Shown here one piece after another: positions 35,058 to 45,404 of a stretch of 64,000 bases of DNA. The notes under the pieces were generated by a model. It was not told the origin of the DNA. It saw only the letters and a list, made by a program, of their open reading frames with translations, and searched no databases. The number at the start of each line of letters is the position of its first letter. Position 1 is the first letter of the stretch. The stretch is from Salinibacterium sp. NK8237 (lineage in GTDB: Bacteria; Actinomycetota; Actinomycetes; Actinomycetales; Microbacteriaceae): assembly GCF_015864955.1 (NCBI RefSeq), contig NZ_JADYWE010000003.1, forward strand, positions 186,001-250,000, in the 5' to 3' direction. The translations under genes were made by a program, and so were the position numbers.

Positions 35058-36593
35058 ATGATTGACGAAAAACTGGCGACCCCGCGCAGCTACGAAGTGC
35101 GCACCTACGGGTGCCAGATGAATGTGCACGATTCAGAACGCCTGAGTGGTTCGCTGGAGGCCGCCGGCTATGTGCGGGCCACCGATGGTCAGGCCGACGT
35201 TGTTGTTATCAATACGTGTGCTGTGCGTGAGAACGCCGACAACAAGTTGTACGGCAACCTTGGCATGTTGGCGAGCGTCAAGAAAGAACACGACGGCATG
35301 CAAATTGCCGTAGGCGGTTGCCTTGCCCAGAAGGATCAAGGAGTCATCCTTGAAAAAGCACCGTGGGTCGATGTTGTCTTCGGAACCCACAACATGGGTT
35401 CATTGCCTACGTTGCTCGAGCGTGCCCGCCACAATGAAGAAGCTCAACTCGAGATCCTTGAATCGCTCGACGTGTTTCCGTCGACGCTGCCCACGCGGCG
35501 TGAATCAACCCACAGCGCTTGGGTGTCGATCTCTGTCGGCTGCAACAACACCTGCACCTTCTGCATCGTCCCCACGCTGCGCGGCAAAGAGAAAGATCGC
35601 CGCCCAGGCGAGATTCTCGCCGAAGTTCAAGCTGTAGTCGACGACGGCGCTACCGAAATCACGCTCCTCGGCCAAAACGTGAACTCCTACGGCGTCGAAT
35701 TCGGCGATCGTCAAGCGTTCAGCAAACTGCTGCGCGCCACGGGCTCCATCGAGGGCCTCGAACGTGTCAGGTTCACGAGCCCGCACCCCGCAGCATTCAC
35801 CGACGACGTTATCGACGCGATGGCTGAGACTCCGAATGTGATGCCGCAGCTGCACATGCCGCTGCAGTCAGGCTCCGACCGGATTCTCAAAGCCATGCGC
35901 CGCAGTTACCGTTCGACCAAATTCCTCGGCATCCTTGAGCGAGTACGGGCGCAGATGCCTCACGCTGCGATTACGACTGACATCATCGTTGGATTCCCCG
36001 GTGAGACCGAGGAAGACTTCCAAGACACCATGCGTGTGGTCGAAGAATCGCGTTTCGCCTCGGCGTACACCTTCCAGTACTCCATCCGCCCCGGAACTCC
36101 CGCGGCCACCATGGCTGACCAGATCCCTAAAGCTGTCGTGCAAGAGCGCTTTGAGCGCCTCGCTGCCCTTCAAGACAGGATCTCTCGCGAAGAAAATGAC
36201 AAGCAGATCGGCCGCACCGTCGAGGTGATGGCGACCGCGATGGAAGGCCGCAAGCAGTCAGAAACAGCGCGACTCTCTGGCCGGGCGGAAGACTCACGGC
36301 TCGTGCACTTTAATGTTCCTGCCGGAAGCGGTACGCCGCGCCCTGGTGACGTCGTGACACTCACGATCACTGAAGCTGCAGCATTCCATCTCGTTGCCGA
36401 CACCGAACCCGGGGGAGTGCTCGACATCCGTCGCACGCGCGCGGGAGATGCCTGGGACCGTGCCGAGGCAGCCTCGTGCGGCGTTCCCACCGACACCGGT
36501 GCAGCCGACGCGAGTCCACGCGTATCGCTCGGTCTGCCCACGATCCGTGTCGCCACGACACCGATCTATGACCCCAGCGATTCTCTGCGCTAA
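35058..36593 (+). CDS. miaB: tRNA-2-methylthio-N6-dimethylallyladenosine synthase
   Basis: A 511-residue radical-SAM methylthiotransferase acting on A37 of tRNA. The N-terminal cluster domain has cysteines in YGCQMN, NTCAVRE and GGCLAQ. The radical-SAM cluster CNNTCTFC lies near residue 163, and a TRAM domain follows at about 385-450. The C-terminal 60 residues are variable. ATG 35058 is preceded by AAGGTGG at seven bases, which doubles as a possible -10 box TAAGGT. It works after MiaA, whose gene is seven bases downstream. Confidence 0.97.
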   Translation: MIDEKLATPRSYEVRTYGCQMNVHDSERLSGSLEAAGYVRATDGQADVVVINTCAVRENADNKLYGNLGMLASVKKEHDGMQIAVGGCLAQKDQGVILEKAPWVDVVFGTHNMGSLPTLLERARHNEEAQLEILESLDVFPSTLPTRRESTHSAWVSISVGCNNTCTFCIVPTLRGKEKDRRPGEILAEVQAVVDDGATEITLLGQNVNSYGVEFGDRQAFSKLLRATGSIEGLERVRFTSPHPAAFTDDVIDAMAETPNVMPQLHMPLQSGSDRILKAMRRSYRSTKFLGILERVRAQMPHAAITTDIIVGFPGETEEDFQDTMRVVEESRFASAYTFQYSIRPGTPAATMADQIPKAVVQERFERLAALQDRISREENDKQIGRTVEVMATAMEGRKQSETARLSGRAEDSRLVHFNVPAGSGTPRPGDVVTLTITEAAAFHLVADTEPGGVLDIRRTRAGDAWDRAEAASCGVPTDTGAADASPRVSLGLPTIRVATTPIYDPSDSLR

Positions 36594-36600
36594 GTAAGAA

Positions 36601-37659
36601 ATGGCACAACCACCGCATGCCGAGCGCGAGCAGTCTGAACTGACCACGTCGTTGGCAGTTTCTGCTCGCTCCGACCACCCCGGCTCCGCGCCCGACCCGA
36701 CACTTGACAGCGACAGCGCCGTGGCGTTCCCGCTCGTCGTGGTCGTCGGCGCGACTGGTACAGGTAAGTCTGAACTCTCCTTGAACATCGCGGATGGACT
36801 TGCGCGCCAGGGCATTTCATCCGAGATCATCAACGCCGACGCCATGCAGCTGTATCGAGGCATGGATATTGGCACAGCCAAGGTGCCTCTCGATCAGCGC
36901 CGCGGCATCCCACACCACTTGCTTGATGTGCTCGACCCCACCGACGACGCCAGCGTTGCTCAGTACCAAACGGATGCGCGGCGAATCATTCGGCAAATCC
37001 AGAGCGCCGGCCGCGTGCCGATCATGGTTGGCGGCTCGGGCCTCTACGTCTCGAGCGTGATCCACGACTTCCAGTTCCCCGCCCGAGACCCGGAGGTGCG
37101 CGCGCGTCTTGAAGCCGAACTCGACGAGCTGGGTGTTGGGCTACTTTTCCAGCGCCTTCAACAGCTCGATGCTGCGGCCGCGCACTCGATCGGCGCGAGC
37201 AATGGGCGGCGTATCGTTCGGGCGCTTGAGGTGATCGAGATTACGGGTGAGCCCTTCGGCGCCGGGCTTCCCGAAGAAAAGAAGTTATGGACTCCTGCTC
37301 ACATTTTTGGTGTAGCCGCGCCTAGAGATGAACTTGTTCCTCGCCTCAATGCCCGTGTGCAGCAGATGTGGGATTCCGGGTTGCTCGATGAGGTGCGGGA
37401 GCTTCGACCGCGTGGTCTTGGTGTCACTGCCGCTCGCGCAATTGGTTATGCCCAGGCGATCGAGCAGCTGGATGGCACGCTCACGGAGGCAGACGCGATC
37501 GAGCAGACGGCCGCCCTCACGCGCCGCTATGCGCGTCGTCAGGTGGGCTGGTTCAAGCGCTACGACCAGTGTCATTGGCTGCAGTATGACGATCCCGAGC
37601 GGGCAGAGCGTGCTCTGTCGATCGTCATGGGGGAGAATGGAACGCATGGCAACGCTTAA
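36601..37659 (+). CDS. miaA: tRNA dimethylallyltransferase
   Basis: A 352-residue prenyltransferase that adds a dimethylallyl group to A37 of tRNA. The P-loop [14 protein letters not shown] lies near residue 49, [18 protein letters not shown] near 79, and [10 protein letters not shown] near 143. The first 40 residues (up to SAVAFPL) precede the usual family start, so the real start might be internal, but no better ribosome site is seen. It lies between miaB and dapF, and the dapF start is inside its 3' end. Confidence 0.96.
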   Translation: MAQPPHAEREQSELTTSLAVSARSDHPGSAPDPTLDSDSAVAFPLVVVVGATGTGKSELSLNIADGLARQGISSEIINADAMQLYRGMDIGTAKVPLDQRRGIPHHLLDVLDPTDDASVAQYQTDARRIIRQIQSAGRVPIMVGGSGLYVSSVIHDFQFPARDPEVRARLEAELDELGVGLLFQRLQQLDAAAAHSIGASNGRRIVRALEVIEITGEPFGAGLPEEKKLWTPAHIFGVAAPRDELVPRLNARVQQMWDSGLLDEVRELRPRGLGVTAARAIGYAQAIEQLDGTLTEADAIEQTAALTRRYARRQVGWFKRYDQCHWLQYDDPERAERALSIVMGENGTHGNA

Positions 37660-38524
37660 CTTCACTAAAGGTCAGGGAACTGGCAACGACTTCGTGCTGT
37701 TTTCTGATCCGGATGGTGAGCTTGATCTCACCCCGAAGCAGGTTGCAGCCATTTGCGATCGTCACTTTGGCGTTGGCGCCGATGGAATCATTCGCGCCGT
37801 TCGGTCGCGCAGTCTCGATGCTGGCGCTGCGGCGCTTGCCGAAGATGCCGACGCCGAGTGGTTCATGGACTACCGCAATGCCGACGGCAGCATCTCCGAG
37901 ATGTGTGGCAACGGCATCCGTGTCTACGCGGAATACCTTGTCAATGAGGGGTTTGTTGATTTCGAGCCTGGCGACACTTTGCCGATCGGGACTCGTGGCG
38001 GTGTGCGCGACGTCCAGCGCAACATGGCCGGTTATCAGGTCGACATGGGGCGTTGGACGCTCGACGGTGGAGAACCGCTCGTGCGAGCGAAAGAGCTTGA
38101 GGTCGCTCGTCCGGGTCTCGGCATCAATGTCGGAAACCCTCACGTGGTGGTAGCTCTCGCCGAAGAAGCTGAACTCGACGGCGTTGACCTCGGGTATATC
38201 CCGGTGATTGACCCGCTGCCCGAGAACGGTGCGAATGTTGAATTCGTCGTCCCTGCCGAACCGCTGGTCAAAGATGGCGTTGGTTCGATTCGGATGCGCG
38301 TGCACGAGCGCGGCAGTGGCGAAACGTTGTCGTGTGGCACGGGTGCTGTCGCGGCGGCTCTCGCTATTCGTCATTACGCCGGAGCGAGCGCTCCCCACCA
38401 GTGGCGGGTCACCGTTCCCGGTGGAACCGTTGTCGTTCGCATGTTCCCGACCGAGGATGGCGAACACGTGTCGCTGAGCGGTCCGGCCGAACTCGTTTAC
38501 ACCGGCAGCCTCGAACTCGCGTAG
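37646..38524 (+). CDS. dapF: diaminopimelate epimerase
   Basis: A 292-residue cofactor-free epimerase making meso-diaminopimelate for peptidoglycan and lysine. Both catalytic cysteines are present, in [14 protein letters not shown] (near 91) and [14 protein letters not shown] (near 231). The start [17 protein letters not shown] fits the family. The ATG overlaps the miaA 3' end by 14 bases and follows GGGAGAA. It completes the pathway to which dapA and dapB in this window belong. Confidence 0.97.
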   Translation: MATLNFTKGQGTGNDFVLFSDPDGELDLTPKQVAAICDRHFGVGADGIIRAVRSRSLDAGAAALAEDADAEWFMDYRNADGSISEMCGNGIRVYAEYLVNEGFVDFEPGDTLPIGTRGGVRDVQRNMAGYQVDMGRWTLDGGEPLVRAKELEVARPGLGINVGNPHVVVALAEEAELDGVDLGYIPVIDPLPENGANVEFVVPAEPLVKDGVGSIRMRVHERGSGETLSCGTGAVAAALAIRHYAGASAPHQWRVTVPGGTVVVRMFPTEDGEHVSLSGPAELVYTGSLELA

Positions 38525-38534
38525 CGCGCCGCTG

Positions 38535-38552
38535 AGGGCCGCTGACGGCCCT
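38535..38552. terminator. short hairpin between dapF and a convergent gene
   Basis: AGGGCC (38535-38540) pairs with GGCCCT (38547-38552) in the 38-bp gap between the convergent dapF and methyltransferase genes. A plausible weak bidirectional terminator. Confidence 0.45.
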
Positions 38553-38562
38553 TCGCTGCCGC

Positions 38563-39198
38563 CTAGGAGTCAGCGTCGTCGAGCGTTGCAGCGTGGTGTC
38601 TCGCCCGCAGTAGCCGGTAGCCCTTGTTAGTTGCGGCGCGAGTGAAACTGAAGTCGTCGGGGAAGGTTGCTTCCATCCAGCGGTGGAGGGAATCCGATCC
38701 GAGGTTCTTTTGTACAACCAGCCAGGCGTCGGCGTCTTCTTCGAGGCGGGGTAGCCAGGTCTGGAGAATGTTGTGCAGCTCGTTCTTGCCGACGCGGATG
38801 GGCGGGTTCGACCAAATAGACATAAACGTTATGTCTTCGGGAACATCTGCGGGCAAAACCGCGTTAATGTTGGGTATGGACAATTTTTCGGCGTTTGCGC
38901 GTACAAGATCCAGTGCGCGCTCGTTGACGTCCACCGCCCACACCGTTGCATGAGGTGACTCGAGGGCAAGGGTGAGCGCCATCGGTCCCCAGCCGCAACC
39001 GAGGTCAAGCAGGTTTCCTCCCGGGGGAGGAGCGGGCACGTTCGCCAGTAGAACCTTGGTTCCAGCGTCGATCCGTTCCGGACTGAAGATCCCATTTGAC
39101 GTGACAAGTTCGCGTTCGACACCAGCAATGGTCGCGTGAATCGTCCGCAACTTGAGATCACTCTCGGGTGATGACGAGAAGTAATGCTCGTTAGCCAT
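38563..39198 (-). CDS. RsmC-like class I SAM methyltransferase
   Basis: A 211-residue methyltransferase. The SAM-binding loop LLDLGCGWGPMALTLA lies near residue 63, the acidic strand AVDVNERALDLVRANA near 88, and the amino-methylating motif SNPPIRVGK near 128. SNPP plus the start HYFSSSPES resembles the 16S rRNA guanine N2-methyltransferases (RsmC). The exact rRNA target is not certain. It is divergent from hflX across 42 bp. Confidence 0.85.
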   Translation of the reverse strand: MANEHYFSSSPESDLKLRTIHATIAGVERELVTSNGIFSPERIDAGTKVLLANVPAPPPGGNLLDLGCGWGPMALTLALESPHATVWAVDVNERALDLVRANAEKLSIPNINAVLPADVPEDITFMSIWSNPPIRVGKNELHNILQTWLPRLEEDADAWLVVQKNLGSDSLHRWMEATFPDDFSFTRAATNKGYRLLRARHHAATLDDADS

Positions 39199-39240
39199 GC
39201 ACAGAACTTACCGAAAACTAGACAAGTAGGGTTAACCCAA

Positions 39241-40800
39241 ATGACGCGAAACACGACAGAAACCAGTATCGAGGCCAACGATGGCGACGACGCCGAGCGT
39301 TCCGTCGACCGTGTTCTGGCCACAGAAAGCTCCGACCATGCCGCAGTGACGCGCTTCGGTTCCGAAGGAGCAGGAAAATCTGGCGCTCAGGCGCTGCAAT
39401 CGGATGCTCACTACGAGTCCGATCGCGATGGTGATCAGTTCGATCGCGAGGATCGTCACGCCCTGAAGCGGGTTGCTGGGCTCTCGACCGAACTTGATGA
39501 CGTTACCGAGGTCGAATACCGCCAGCTGCGCATCGAGAACGTGGTGCTCATCGGCATCTACGGGCAGGGAAACCTGCGCGAGGCTGAGAACTCGCTTCGC
39601 GAGCTTTCTGCGCTAGCCGAGACTGCGGGCGCCGTCGTGCTTGACGGCCTCCTGCAGCGCCGTAGCCACCCCGACCCGAGCACGTACCTGGGCAAGGGCA
39701 AGGCGCGTGAGCTGAAGGACGTGGTGGCCGCGACCGGCGCCGATACCGTGATCGCCGATACCGAGCTCGCTCCCAGCCAGCGGCGCGCTCTTGAAGACGT
39801 TGTGGGTGTCAAGGTCATCGACCGCACTGCGGTAATTCTTGACATCTTCAGCCAGCACGCGACGAGCCGCGAGGGCAAGGCCCAAGTTGAGCTCGCTCAA
39901 ATGGAGTACTTGCTTCCCCGTCTGCGTGGTTGGGGTGAATCGATGTCCCGCCAGGCCGGTGGCCAGGTCGGTGGTGCGGGTGCCGGTATGGGTAGCCGTG
40001 GCCCCGGTGAGACCAAGATTGAGCTCGATCGTCGCCGTATCCATACGCGGATGGCGCGCCTACGCAAGCAGATCAAGGGCTTTGCGCCGGCACGTGAAGC
40101 GAAGCGCGCAAACCGTGATCGCTTTGAGGTTCCGAGCGTTGCTATCGCGGGCTATACGAACGCGGGCAAGTCAAGCCTGTTGAACCGCCTGACGCGCGCG
40201 GGTGTGCTCGTGGAGAACGCCCTGTTCGCGACCCTCGACGCAACCGTGCGCAAGTCGGCAACTGCCGATGGTCGGCTGTACACGTTGAGTGACACGGTTG
40301 GTTTCGTGCGCAACTTGCCGCATCAGCTGGTGGAAGCTTTCCGTTCGACGCTCGAAGAGATCGGTCAGTCCGATGTCATCGTGCACGTTGTTGACGCCTC
40401 GCATCCTGATCCTGGAGCTCAGCTCGCCACGGTGCGTGATGTTATTGGCGAACTCGGTGCGCGTGACATTCCCGAGATCGTTGTTTTCAACAAGAGCGAT
40501 CTTGCGGATGACGATCAGCGTCTGCTAATTCGTGGCCTGGAGCCGACGGGCATTTTTGTCTCGGCGCGCTCCGGTGAGGGCATCGACGAGCTCAATGCGC
40601 GCATCGCAGAACTCTTGCCTTCTCCTGAGATTGAGGTGACTCTGCTCGTGCCGTATGACCGCGGCGAGGTCATTTCACGCCTCCACGTGCAGGGTCGAGT
40701 GATCTCGACCGATTACCGCGAAGAGGGCACGCTGGTTACCGCACTGGTGCACCCGGCGCGGGTTCCTGAGATCGAAGAGTTTATTTCGCAGCGGGCCTAG
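39241..40800 (+). CDS. hflX: GTPase HflX
   Basis: A 519-residue ribosome-associated GTPase that splits stalled ribosomes. The N-terminal HflX domain has RRSHPDPSTYLGKGKARELK; a Gly-rich linker (GGQVGGAGAGMGSRGPGETK) precedes the G domain. The G motifs are GYTNAGKSSLLNRL (about 303), SDTVGFVRNLPHQLVEAF and VVFNKSDL. The first 90 residues are acidic and variable. TAGGGT (39227-39232) is eight bases before the ATG; the initial bases include the palindrome GGGTTAACCC (39229-39238). It is probably leaderless. Confidence 0.96.
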   Translation: MTRNTTETSIEANDGDDAERSVDRVLATESSDHAAVTRFGSEGAGKSGAQALQSDAHYESDRDGDQFDREDRHALKRVAGLSTELDDVTEVEYRQLRIENVVLIGIYGQGNLREAENSLRELSALAETAGAVVLDGLLQRRSHPDPSTYLGKGKARELKDVVAATGADTVIADTELAPSQRRALEDVVGVKVIDRTAVILDIFSQHATSREGKAQVELAQMEYLLPRLRGWGESMSRQAGGQVGGAGAGMGSRGPGETKIELDRRRIHTRMARLRKQIKGFAPAREAKRANRDRFEVPSVAIAGYTNAGKSSLLNRLTRAGVLVENALFATLDATVRKSATADGRLYTLSDTVGFVRNLPHQLVEAFRSTLEEIGQSDVIVHVVDASHPDPGAQLATVRDVIGELGARDIPEIVVFNKSDLADDDQRLLIRGLEPTGIFVSARSGEGIDELNARIAELLPSPEIEVTLLVPYDRGEVISRLHVQGRVISTDYREEGTLVTALVHPARVPEIEEFISQRA

Positions 40801-40816
40801 CGGTTGCGGAATTGCG

Positions 40817-40848
40817 GTGTTGTGCGTGCTCTAGAGCGCGCGCAACAC
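40817..40848. terminator. bidirectional hairpin between hflX and lexA
   Basis: A 32-base inverted repeat beginning GTGTTG and ending CAACAC folds into about 15 pairs, including two G-T, with GCTC-TA-GAGC at the centre. It overlaps the last codons of the convergent lexA gene and can serve both genes. Confidence 0.7.
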
Positions 40849-41520
40849 TGTTACTACTTTGCCGAGCACTTGGGCGTAGTCACCGAGGATCGGCTCGAAG
40901 TTTGAGTTGCGAGGCAATAGCCAGGTATGACCGTCGCGCTGACGGAATACCTTGACTGTTGCTTCTTCGTCGAGCATGGCGGCGACGATATCGCCGTTCT
41001 CAGCAGTCTGCTGTTGACGCACGACGACCCAGTCGCCGTCACAGATGGCGGCATCGATCATGGAATCTCCCACGACCTTCAGCATGAAGAGTTCACCCTT
41101 GCCCACGAGTTGACGGGGGAGCGGGAACACTTCTTCAACATGCTGCTCGGCGGTGATCGGGATTCCGGCGGCGATACGACCGACAAGCGGCACCATTGCT
41201 GCGTCGCCCATTGACGGGCTGATCGTGCTGGATTCGTCGACGGCGTTGGGTACGTCAATAAGAACTTCGATGGCGCGAGGGCGATTGGGGTCGCGGCGCA
41301 CGTAGCCACTGAGCTCGAGCTGGTTGAGCTGGTGGGTAACGCTCGACAGTGAGGAGAGGCCGACGGCATCGCCGATCTCGCGCATGCTCGGCGGGTACCC
41401 CTGGGTGGCGACTGCTCGCTGAATCATTTCGAGGATTGCCTGCTGCTTAGCGCTCAGGCTGGTGCGCCGTCGCGTTCCGCGCTCAGATGCGTCGTCACGG
41501 GGTGCTGTTGCGTCAGTCAC
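40831..41520 (-). CDS. lexA: SOS repressor LexA
   Basis: A 229-residue repressor. The winged-helix N-terminus (about 20-85) includes [21 protein letters not shown]. The self-cleavage site is Ala118-Gly119 in GRIAAGIP, and the catalytic dyad is Ser153 (GDSMID) with Lys190 (EATVKVF). The GTG start has AGAGGA five bases upstream. It is divergent from the LysM gene; several LexA boxes lie between them, so it controls itself, its neighbour and recA. Confidence 0.98.
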   Translation of the reverse strand: MTDATAPRDDASERGTRRRTSLSAKQQAILEMIQRAVATQGYPPSMREIGDAVGLSSLSSVTHQLNQLELSGYVRRDPNRPRAIEVLIDVPNAVDESSTISPSMGDAAMVPLVGRIAAGIPITAEQHVEEVFPLPRQLVGKGELFMLKVVGDSMIDAAICDGDWVVVRQQQTAENGDIVAAMLDEEATVKVFRQRDGHTWLLPRNSNFEPILGDYAQVLGKVVTVLRAL

Positions 41521-41552
41521 GGAGTCCTCTTATTTCTGCCACCGACGATTCC

Positions 41553-41647
41553 AATGTCAGTGGCTCATTCGAAACTGTATCCGCAGAAGGGGCCAAAAAC
41601 AAACATTTGTTCGAGTGTCGAGAGCAAATGTCAGTGGCTTCTTCGAA
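41553..41647. repeat. duplicated 21-bp segment in the lexA-LysM promoter region
   Basis: A 21-base segment starting AATGTCAGTGGCT and ending TTCGAA occurs at 41553-41573 and at 41627-41647, with 19 of 21 bases identical and the same orientation. Each copy ends in TTCGAA, a half of a LexA box. The copies are 74 bp apart and flank the SOS box at 41599. Confidence 0.75.
41599..41614. promoter_or_regulatory. LexA box, lexA side
   Basis: ACAAACATTTGTTCGA matches the LexA box with one half exact (GTTCGA) and the core ATTT identical to the recA box. It lies about 80 bp upstream of the lexA start. Confidence 0.8.
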
Positions 41648-41666
41648 TATGTACTTGATATTCGAA
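41642..41666. promoter_or_regulatory. 9-bp inverted repeat with TTCGAA arms
   Basis: TTCGAATAT (41642-41650) and ATATTCGAA (41658-41666) form a perfect 9-bp inverted repeat with a 7-base spacer. The arms resemble LexA half-sites but the spacing is longer than in a standard box. Confidence 0.6.
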
Positions 41667-41670
41667 CTAT

Positions 41671-41686
41671 TCGAATGTATGTTCGG
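41671..41686. promoter_or_regulatory. LexA box, LysM-gene side
   Basis: TCGAATGTATGTTCGG fits the CGAAC-N4-GTTCG LexA box with one change in the left half. It lies about 70 bp upstream of the LysM gene, placing that gene in the SOS regulon. Confidence 0.85.
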
Positions 41687-41755
41687 AACACAACTTCGCA
41701 TCCGGTTCTCCCGGCCGAGAGCCGGATGCGATACCACCCTCAAGAGGAGCGAATG

Positions 41756-42118
41756 ATGTCTACTGCTGTGATTGCACCTAACGCGGCTGTCCGTGCTCGG
41801 CAGTCCGCACCGCGTCTTCGCCTCACCACGCGTGGTCGTGTCGTCTTGATGACTCTCGCGGCGACGCCGCTGGTTATTGCGGCCCTTCTTCTCTCGCTCA
41901 ACAGCGGCGGTGCTGCTGCGACGCTCGAGTCGAATGAGAACGCCTTCGTCTATGTCGATGTCTCGGCGGGTCAGTCGCTATGGAACATCGCCGAGCAGCA
42001 CGCCCCAGGCCACGACCCGCGTGAGGTTGTTGCCCAGTTGATCGAAGTGAACCAAATGTCGTCAGCAGACATTTTTGCGGGCCAAGAACTCGCGATCCCC
42101 GCGAGCTTCTCTAACTAG
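41756..42118 (+). CDS. SOS-controlled LysM membrane protein (division-inhibitor-like)
   Basis: A 120-residue protein with a cytoplasmic N-terminus of about 28 residues, one membrane span (about 29-49) and an external LysM domain (about 66-115, with SAGQSLWNIAEQHAPGHDPREVVAQLIEVNQ). Position, size and domain order match the genes divergent from lexA in other Gram-positives (YneA, DivS, Rv2719c), which stop cell division during DNA damage. I use ATG 41756, seven bases after AAGAGGAG; ATG 41753 is also possible. Confidence 0.88.
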   Translation: MSTAVIAPNAAVRARQSAPRLRLTTRGRVVLMTLAATPLVIAALLLSLNSGGAAATLESNENAFVYVDVSAGQSLWNIAEQHAPGHDPREVVAQLIEVNQMSSADIFAGQELAIPASFSN

Positions 42119-42191
42119 TCTGCCAAGCTCCGCTGGTGTCGCCGCAGGCCCCCGGCATTCGGCCACAGCCTGTTCCTCTACCATTGGTGGA

Positions 42192-43280
42192 GTGACTTCG
42201 CTATCAGATCTCCCCATTCGTGATGACCTCCGCGGTCGCACTCCCTACGGTGCACCAACCGATCCGGTTCGCATCCAGCTGAACGTCAACGAAAACACGC
42301 ATCCGATTCCGGAGGCGGTCGCTACCGACATCGTCATGGCTCTTGCCGGCGCTGTCATGAATGCCAACCGCTACCCCGACCGCGAATTCACTGAACTCCG
42401 CGAATCACTTGCGGCCTACCTCGGTCACGGCCTTGCTGCCGACAACATCTGGGCGGCCAATGGTTCCAACGAAGTGCTTCAGCAGACGCTTCAGGCTTTC
42501 GGCGGGCCAGGTCGTCGCGTGCTTGGCTTTCCGCCCACCTACTCGATGCACTCCATCATCGCCTCGGGCACCGGCACCGAGTGGGTTACGGCACCGCGCG
42601 ATCCTGGCTACGACATCACGCCCGAGAGCGTCGTTGCCGCAATCGCTGAGCACACGCCCGACGTCGTTTTTCTCTGTTCCCCTAACAATCCCACTGGTAC
42701 TCCGGTCAGCAATGACACGATCGTCGCGGCGTACGACGCTACCGATGGCATCGTGCTCGTCGACGAAGCGTATGCCGAGTTCTCCGATCGCGAATCGGCT
42801 CTCGCGCTGCTCGAAGGTCGCCCGCGACTTCTCGTGTCCCGCACGATGAGCAAGGCATTCGCCTTCGCCGGTGCCCGAGTGGGCTATCTCGCCGCTGATC
42901 CGGCAATTGCCGATGCCCTGCGTTTGGTGCGACTTCCGTATCACCTGTCTGCACTCACGCAGGCGGCGGCCGTTGCCGCACTGGCCCACGCTCCCGCAAT
43001 GCTTGCGATGGTCGACGAGATCAAGGCGCAGCGTGATCGCATGAGCGCCGGACTTGAAGCATTGGGGTTCACCCCGGTGCCCAGCGAGTCCAACTTCGTA
43101 TTGTTTGGCAACGTAGCTGATCCTCAGGAGCTGTTCCACAAGCTCCTTATCCAGGACATCCTGATCCGCGACGTCGGCATCCCGCACCACTTGCGGGTCA
43201 CCGCGGGTACCGAAGAAGAAACGACTGCGTTCTTGGATGCGATGGCCGACCTCCAGACGCTCGGTAGAGTTGAACAATGA
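42192..43280 (+). CDS. hisC: histidinol-phosphate aminotransferase
   Basis: A 362-residue PLP-dependent class I/II aminotransferase of histidine synthesis. The cofactor Lys221 is in [17 protein letters not shown], with [11 protein letters not shown] near 161 and [10 protein letters not shown] near 188. GTG 42192 is used because TACCAT (42179-42184) ends seven bases before it and the family N-terminus starts there. The open frame extends upstream without support. It overlaps hisB by four bases. Confidence 0.95.
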   Translation: MTSLSDLPIRDDLRGRTPYGAPTDPVRIQLNVNENTHPIPEAVATDIVMALAGAVMNANRYPDREFTELRESLAAYLGHGLAADNIWAANGSNEVLQQTLQAFGGPGRRVLGFPPTYSMHSIIASGTGTEWVTAPRDPGYDITPESVVAAIAEHTPDVVFLCSPNNPTGTPVSNDTIVAAYDATDGIVLVDEAYAEFSDRESALALLEGRPRLLVSRTMSKAFAFAGARVGYLAADPAIADALRLVRLPYHLSALTQAAAVAALAHAPAMLAMVDEIKAQRDRMSAGLEALGFTPVPSESNFVLFGNVADPQELFHKLLIQDILIRDVGIPHHLRVTAGTEEETTAFLDAMADLQTLGRVEQ

Positions 43281-43882
43281 CCTCACAGCGCACCGCGACA
43301 ATTACGCGCGAAACCAGCGAGTCGAGCATCGAGCTTTCGATCAATCTCGACGGCACCGGCACCTCATCTATCGACACAAGCGTGCCCTTCTATGACCACA
43401 TGCTGACGGCGTTCTCGAAGCACTCGCTCATCGACCTCACCGTCAAGGCCACTGGGGATACGCACATCGATGTGCACCACACTGTCGAAGACATTGGCAT
43501 TGCGCTCGGAATGGCCATCAGGCAGGCACTCGGCACGAAGGTCGGCATTTCGCGCTACGGTGACGCACTTGTTCCTCTCGATGAGGCCCTCGTGCGTGCT
43601 GTTGTTGACGTCTCTGGTCGTCCCTATCTCGTTCACACCGGCGAGCCTGCTGGCTTCGAGATGCACCTTATTGGTGGACACTTCACCGGCTCGATGGTGC
43701 GTCACGTCTTTGAGGCGATCAGCTACAACGCGGGCATCACCGTCCACGTGACGGTTCTGGGTGGCCGCGACCCGCACCACATTGCTGAAGCTGAGTTCAA
43801 GGCCTTCGCTCGCGCGATGCGCGCCGCTGTGGAGCCGGATGCCCGGGTAACAGGCATTCCGTCGACGAAGGGTGCGCTCTAG
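43277..43882 (+). CDS. hisB: imidazoleglycerol-phosphate dehydratase
   Basis: A 201-residue metal-dependent dehydratase of histidine synthesis (monofunctional, without the phosphatase domain). The metal-binding segments are [13 protein letters not shown] (about 38-50), [14 protein letters not shown] (about 70-83) and [18 protein letters not shown] (about 158-175). The ATG overlaps the hisC stop (ATGA). Confidence 0.97.
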   Translation: MTSQRTATITRETSESSIELSINLDGTGTSSIDTSVPFYDHMLTAFSKHSLIDLTVKATGDTHIDVHHTVEDIGIALGMAIRQALGTKVGISRYGDALVPLDEALVRAVVDVSGRPYLVHTGEPAGFEMHLIGGHFTGSMVRHVFEAISYNAGITVHVTVLGGRDPHHIAEAEFKAFARAMRAAVEPDARVTGIPSTKGAL

Positions 43883-43883
43883 A

Positions 43884-44516
43884 GTGGTTGCTCCTTCAGT
43901 TGTCATTCTCGATTACGGTTCCGGCAACATTCACTCCGCAGCGAAGGCTCTTGAGGCTGCTGGTGCGAACGTTCGCTTGAGTGCGGATCGTTCGGTCGCT
44001 GAGGCGGCTGACGGGCTCCTCGTGCCCGGCGTTGGTGCTTTTGCTGCTGTGATGTCGGCGCTCGAGTCAGTTCGCGGGGGCGCAATCATCGAGAAGCGCC
44101 TCACCGGAAGTCGCCCGGTTATGGGTATTTGTGTCGGCATGCAGGTGCTCTTCGCCTCGGGCGACGAACATGGTATTCAGACCGAAGGCCTCAACGAGTG
44201 GCCTGGTGTTGTAGAAAAGTTACCCGCCCCGGTTTTGCCGCACATGGGGTGGAATACTGTCGAGACTCCTGACGACACGACGCTGTTTGATTCGGTGCGC
44301 GACGAACGTTTCTATTTTGTGCACTCCTACGCCGCACAACAGTGGACGCTTGATGTTCAGCCACCTTTTCCGCAGCCGAAGCTCACGTGGGCAGACCATG
44401 GTGGCCGATTCTTGGCCGCGGTCGAAAACGGGCCATTGACTGCCACTCAATTTCACCCCGAGAAGTCGGGCGAAGCTGGAATCCGACTACTAAGCAACTG
44501 GTTGAAGACCTTCTGA
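43884..44516 (+). CDS. hisH: imidazole glycerol phosphate synthase, glutaminase subunit
   Basis: A 210-residue class I amidotransferase that feeds ammonia to HisF. The triad is Cys83 (GICVGMQ) with His and Glu in TQFHPEKSG (about 193-197). The start [14 protein letters not shown] fits GTG 43884, one base after the hisB stop. HisF itself is not in this window. Expression is coupled to hisB. Confidence 0.96.
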   Translation: MVAPSVVILDYGSGNIHSAAKALEAAGANVRLSADRSVAEAADGLLVPGVGAFAAVMSALESVRGGAIIEKRLTGSRPVMGICVGMQVLFASGDEHGIQTEGLNEWPGVVEKLPAPVLPHMGWNTVETPDDTTLFDSVRDERFYFVHSYAAQQWTLDVQPPFPQPKLTWADHGGRFLAAVENGPLTATQFHPEKSGEAGIRLLSNWLKTF

Positions 44517-44595
44517 TTTTGCGTTGGTTCTACGTGCACTAGTATCGGATGCTTGTGCGCGGCGTTCCGCGGTCAGGTCTTTAGAGAGCGTATCT

Positions 44596-45345
44596 ATGAG
44601 CGAGTTCAACAAAACCCCCGGTCTAACCCTGCTGCCGGCAGTGGATGTAGCCGACGGCAAGGCAGTGCGCCTCACGCAGGGTGAGGCAGGCACTGAGAAG
44701 AGTTACGGTGATCCGTGCGCTGCGGCTCACGACTGGGCCGATCAGGGTGCCGAGTGGATTCACCTCGTTGACCTCGACGCTGCATTCGGTCGTGGCGACA
44801 ACCACGCGATGATCAAGAAGGTCATCAAGTCGACGCCGAAGCGCGTCAATATCGAACTTTCGGGCGGTATCCGCGACGATGAGTCGTTGGAATCAGCCCT
44901 CGCCACCGGTGCGAAGCGCATCAACCTTGGTACCGCTGCGTTGGAGAATCCCGAGTGGGCTGCTCACGTTATTGCCGAATATGGTGAGGCCATTGCTGTT
45001 GGTCTTGACGTTCGCGGCACGACGTTGGCTGCTCGCGGCTGGACTCAAGAGGGTGGCGACATTTGGACAGTTCTCGATCGCCTTGAATCCGCTGGATGCT
45101 GCCGCTACGTCGTTACTGATGTCACTAAAGACGGCACGCTGCAGGGCCCCAACATCGAACTGCTTCGCCAGGTCATGGAGCGCACACACCGTCCGGTCAT
45201 TGCCTCTGGCGGAATCTCGAGCCTGGACGACCTTATTGAACTGCGCGAACTTGTTCCGCAGGGTCTTGAGGGTGCGATTGTCGGCAAGGCGCTCTACGCG
45301 AAGGCATTCACGCTCGCTGAAGCGCTCGACGTCTCCTCGCACTAA
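44596..45345 (+). CDS. hisA: phosphoribosyl isomerase A (HisA/TrpF)
   Basis: A 249-residue TIM-barrel isomerase. The two catalytic aspartates are in [13 protein letters not shown] (Asp17) and [15 protein letters not shown]. In Actinobacteria this enzyme (PriA) often serves both histidine and tryptophan synthesis. Bifunctionality is inferred from the lineage, as no trpF is seen here. The ATG at 44596 fits the family start; a frame extension to 44524 does not. Confidence 0.94.
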   Translation: MSEFNKTPGLTLLPAVDVADGKAVRLTQGEAGTEKSYGDPCAAAHDWADQGAEWIHLVDLDAAFGRGDNHAMIKKVIKSTPKRVNIELSGGIRDDESLESALATGAKRINLGTAALENPEWAAHVIAEYGEAIAVGLDVRGTTLAARGWTQEGGDIWTVLDRLESAGCCRYVVTDVTKDGTLQGPNIELLRQVMERTHRPVIASGGISSLDDLIELRELVPQGLEGAIVGKALYAKAFTLAEALDVSSH

Positions 45346-45404
45346 CCGAACCATCTCGCAGGCGCGCACACGGAAACTGACCTAGCACTGACACGGGAGC
45401 TGAC

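Noticed and set aside
39229..39238. GGGTTAACCC as an hflX operator
   Set aside because: It is a perfect 10-bp palindrome but mostly consists of the -10 box and the first transcribed bases; no second copy was noticed in the window.
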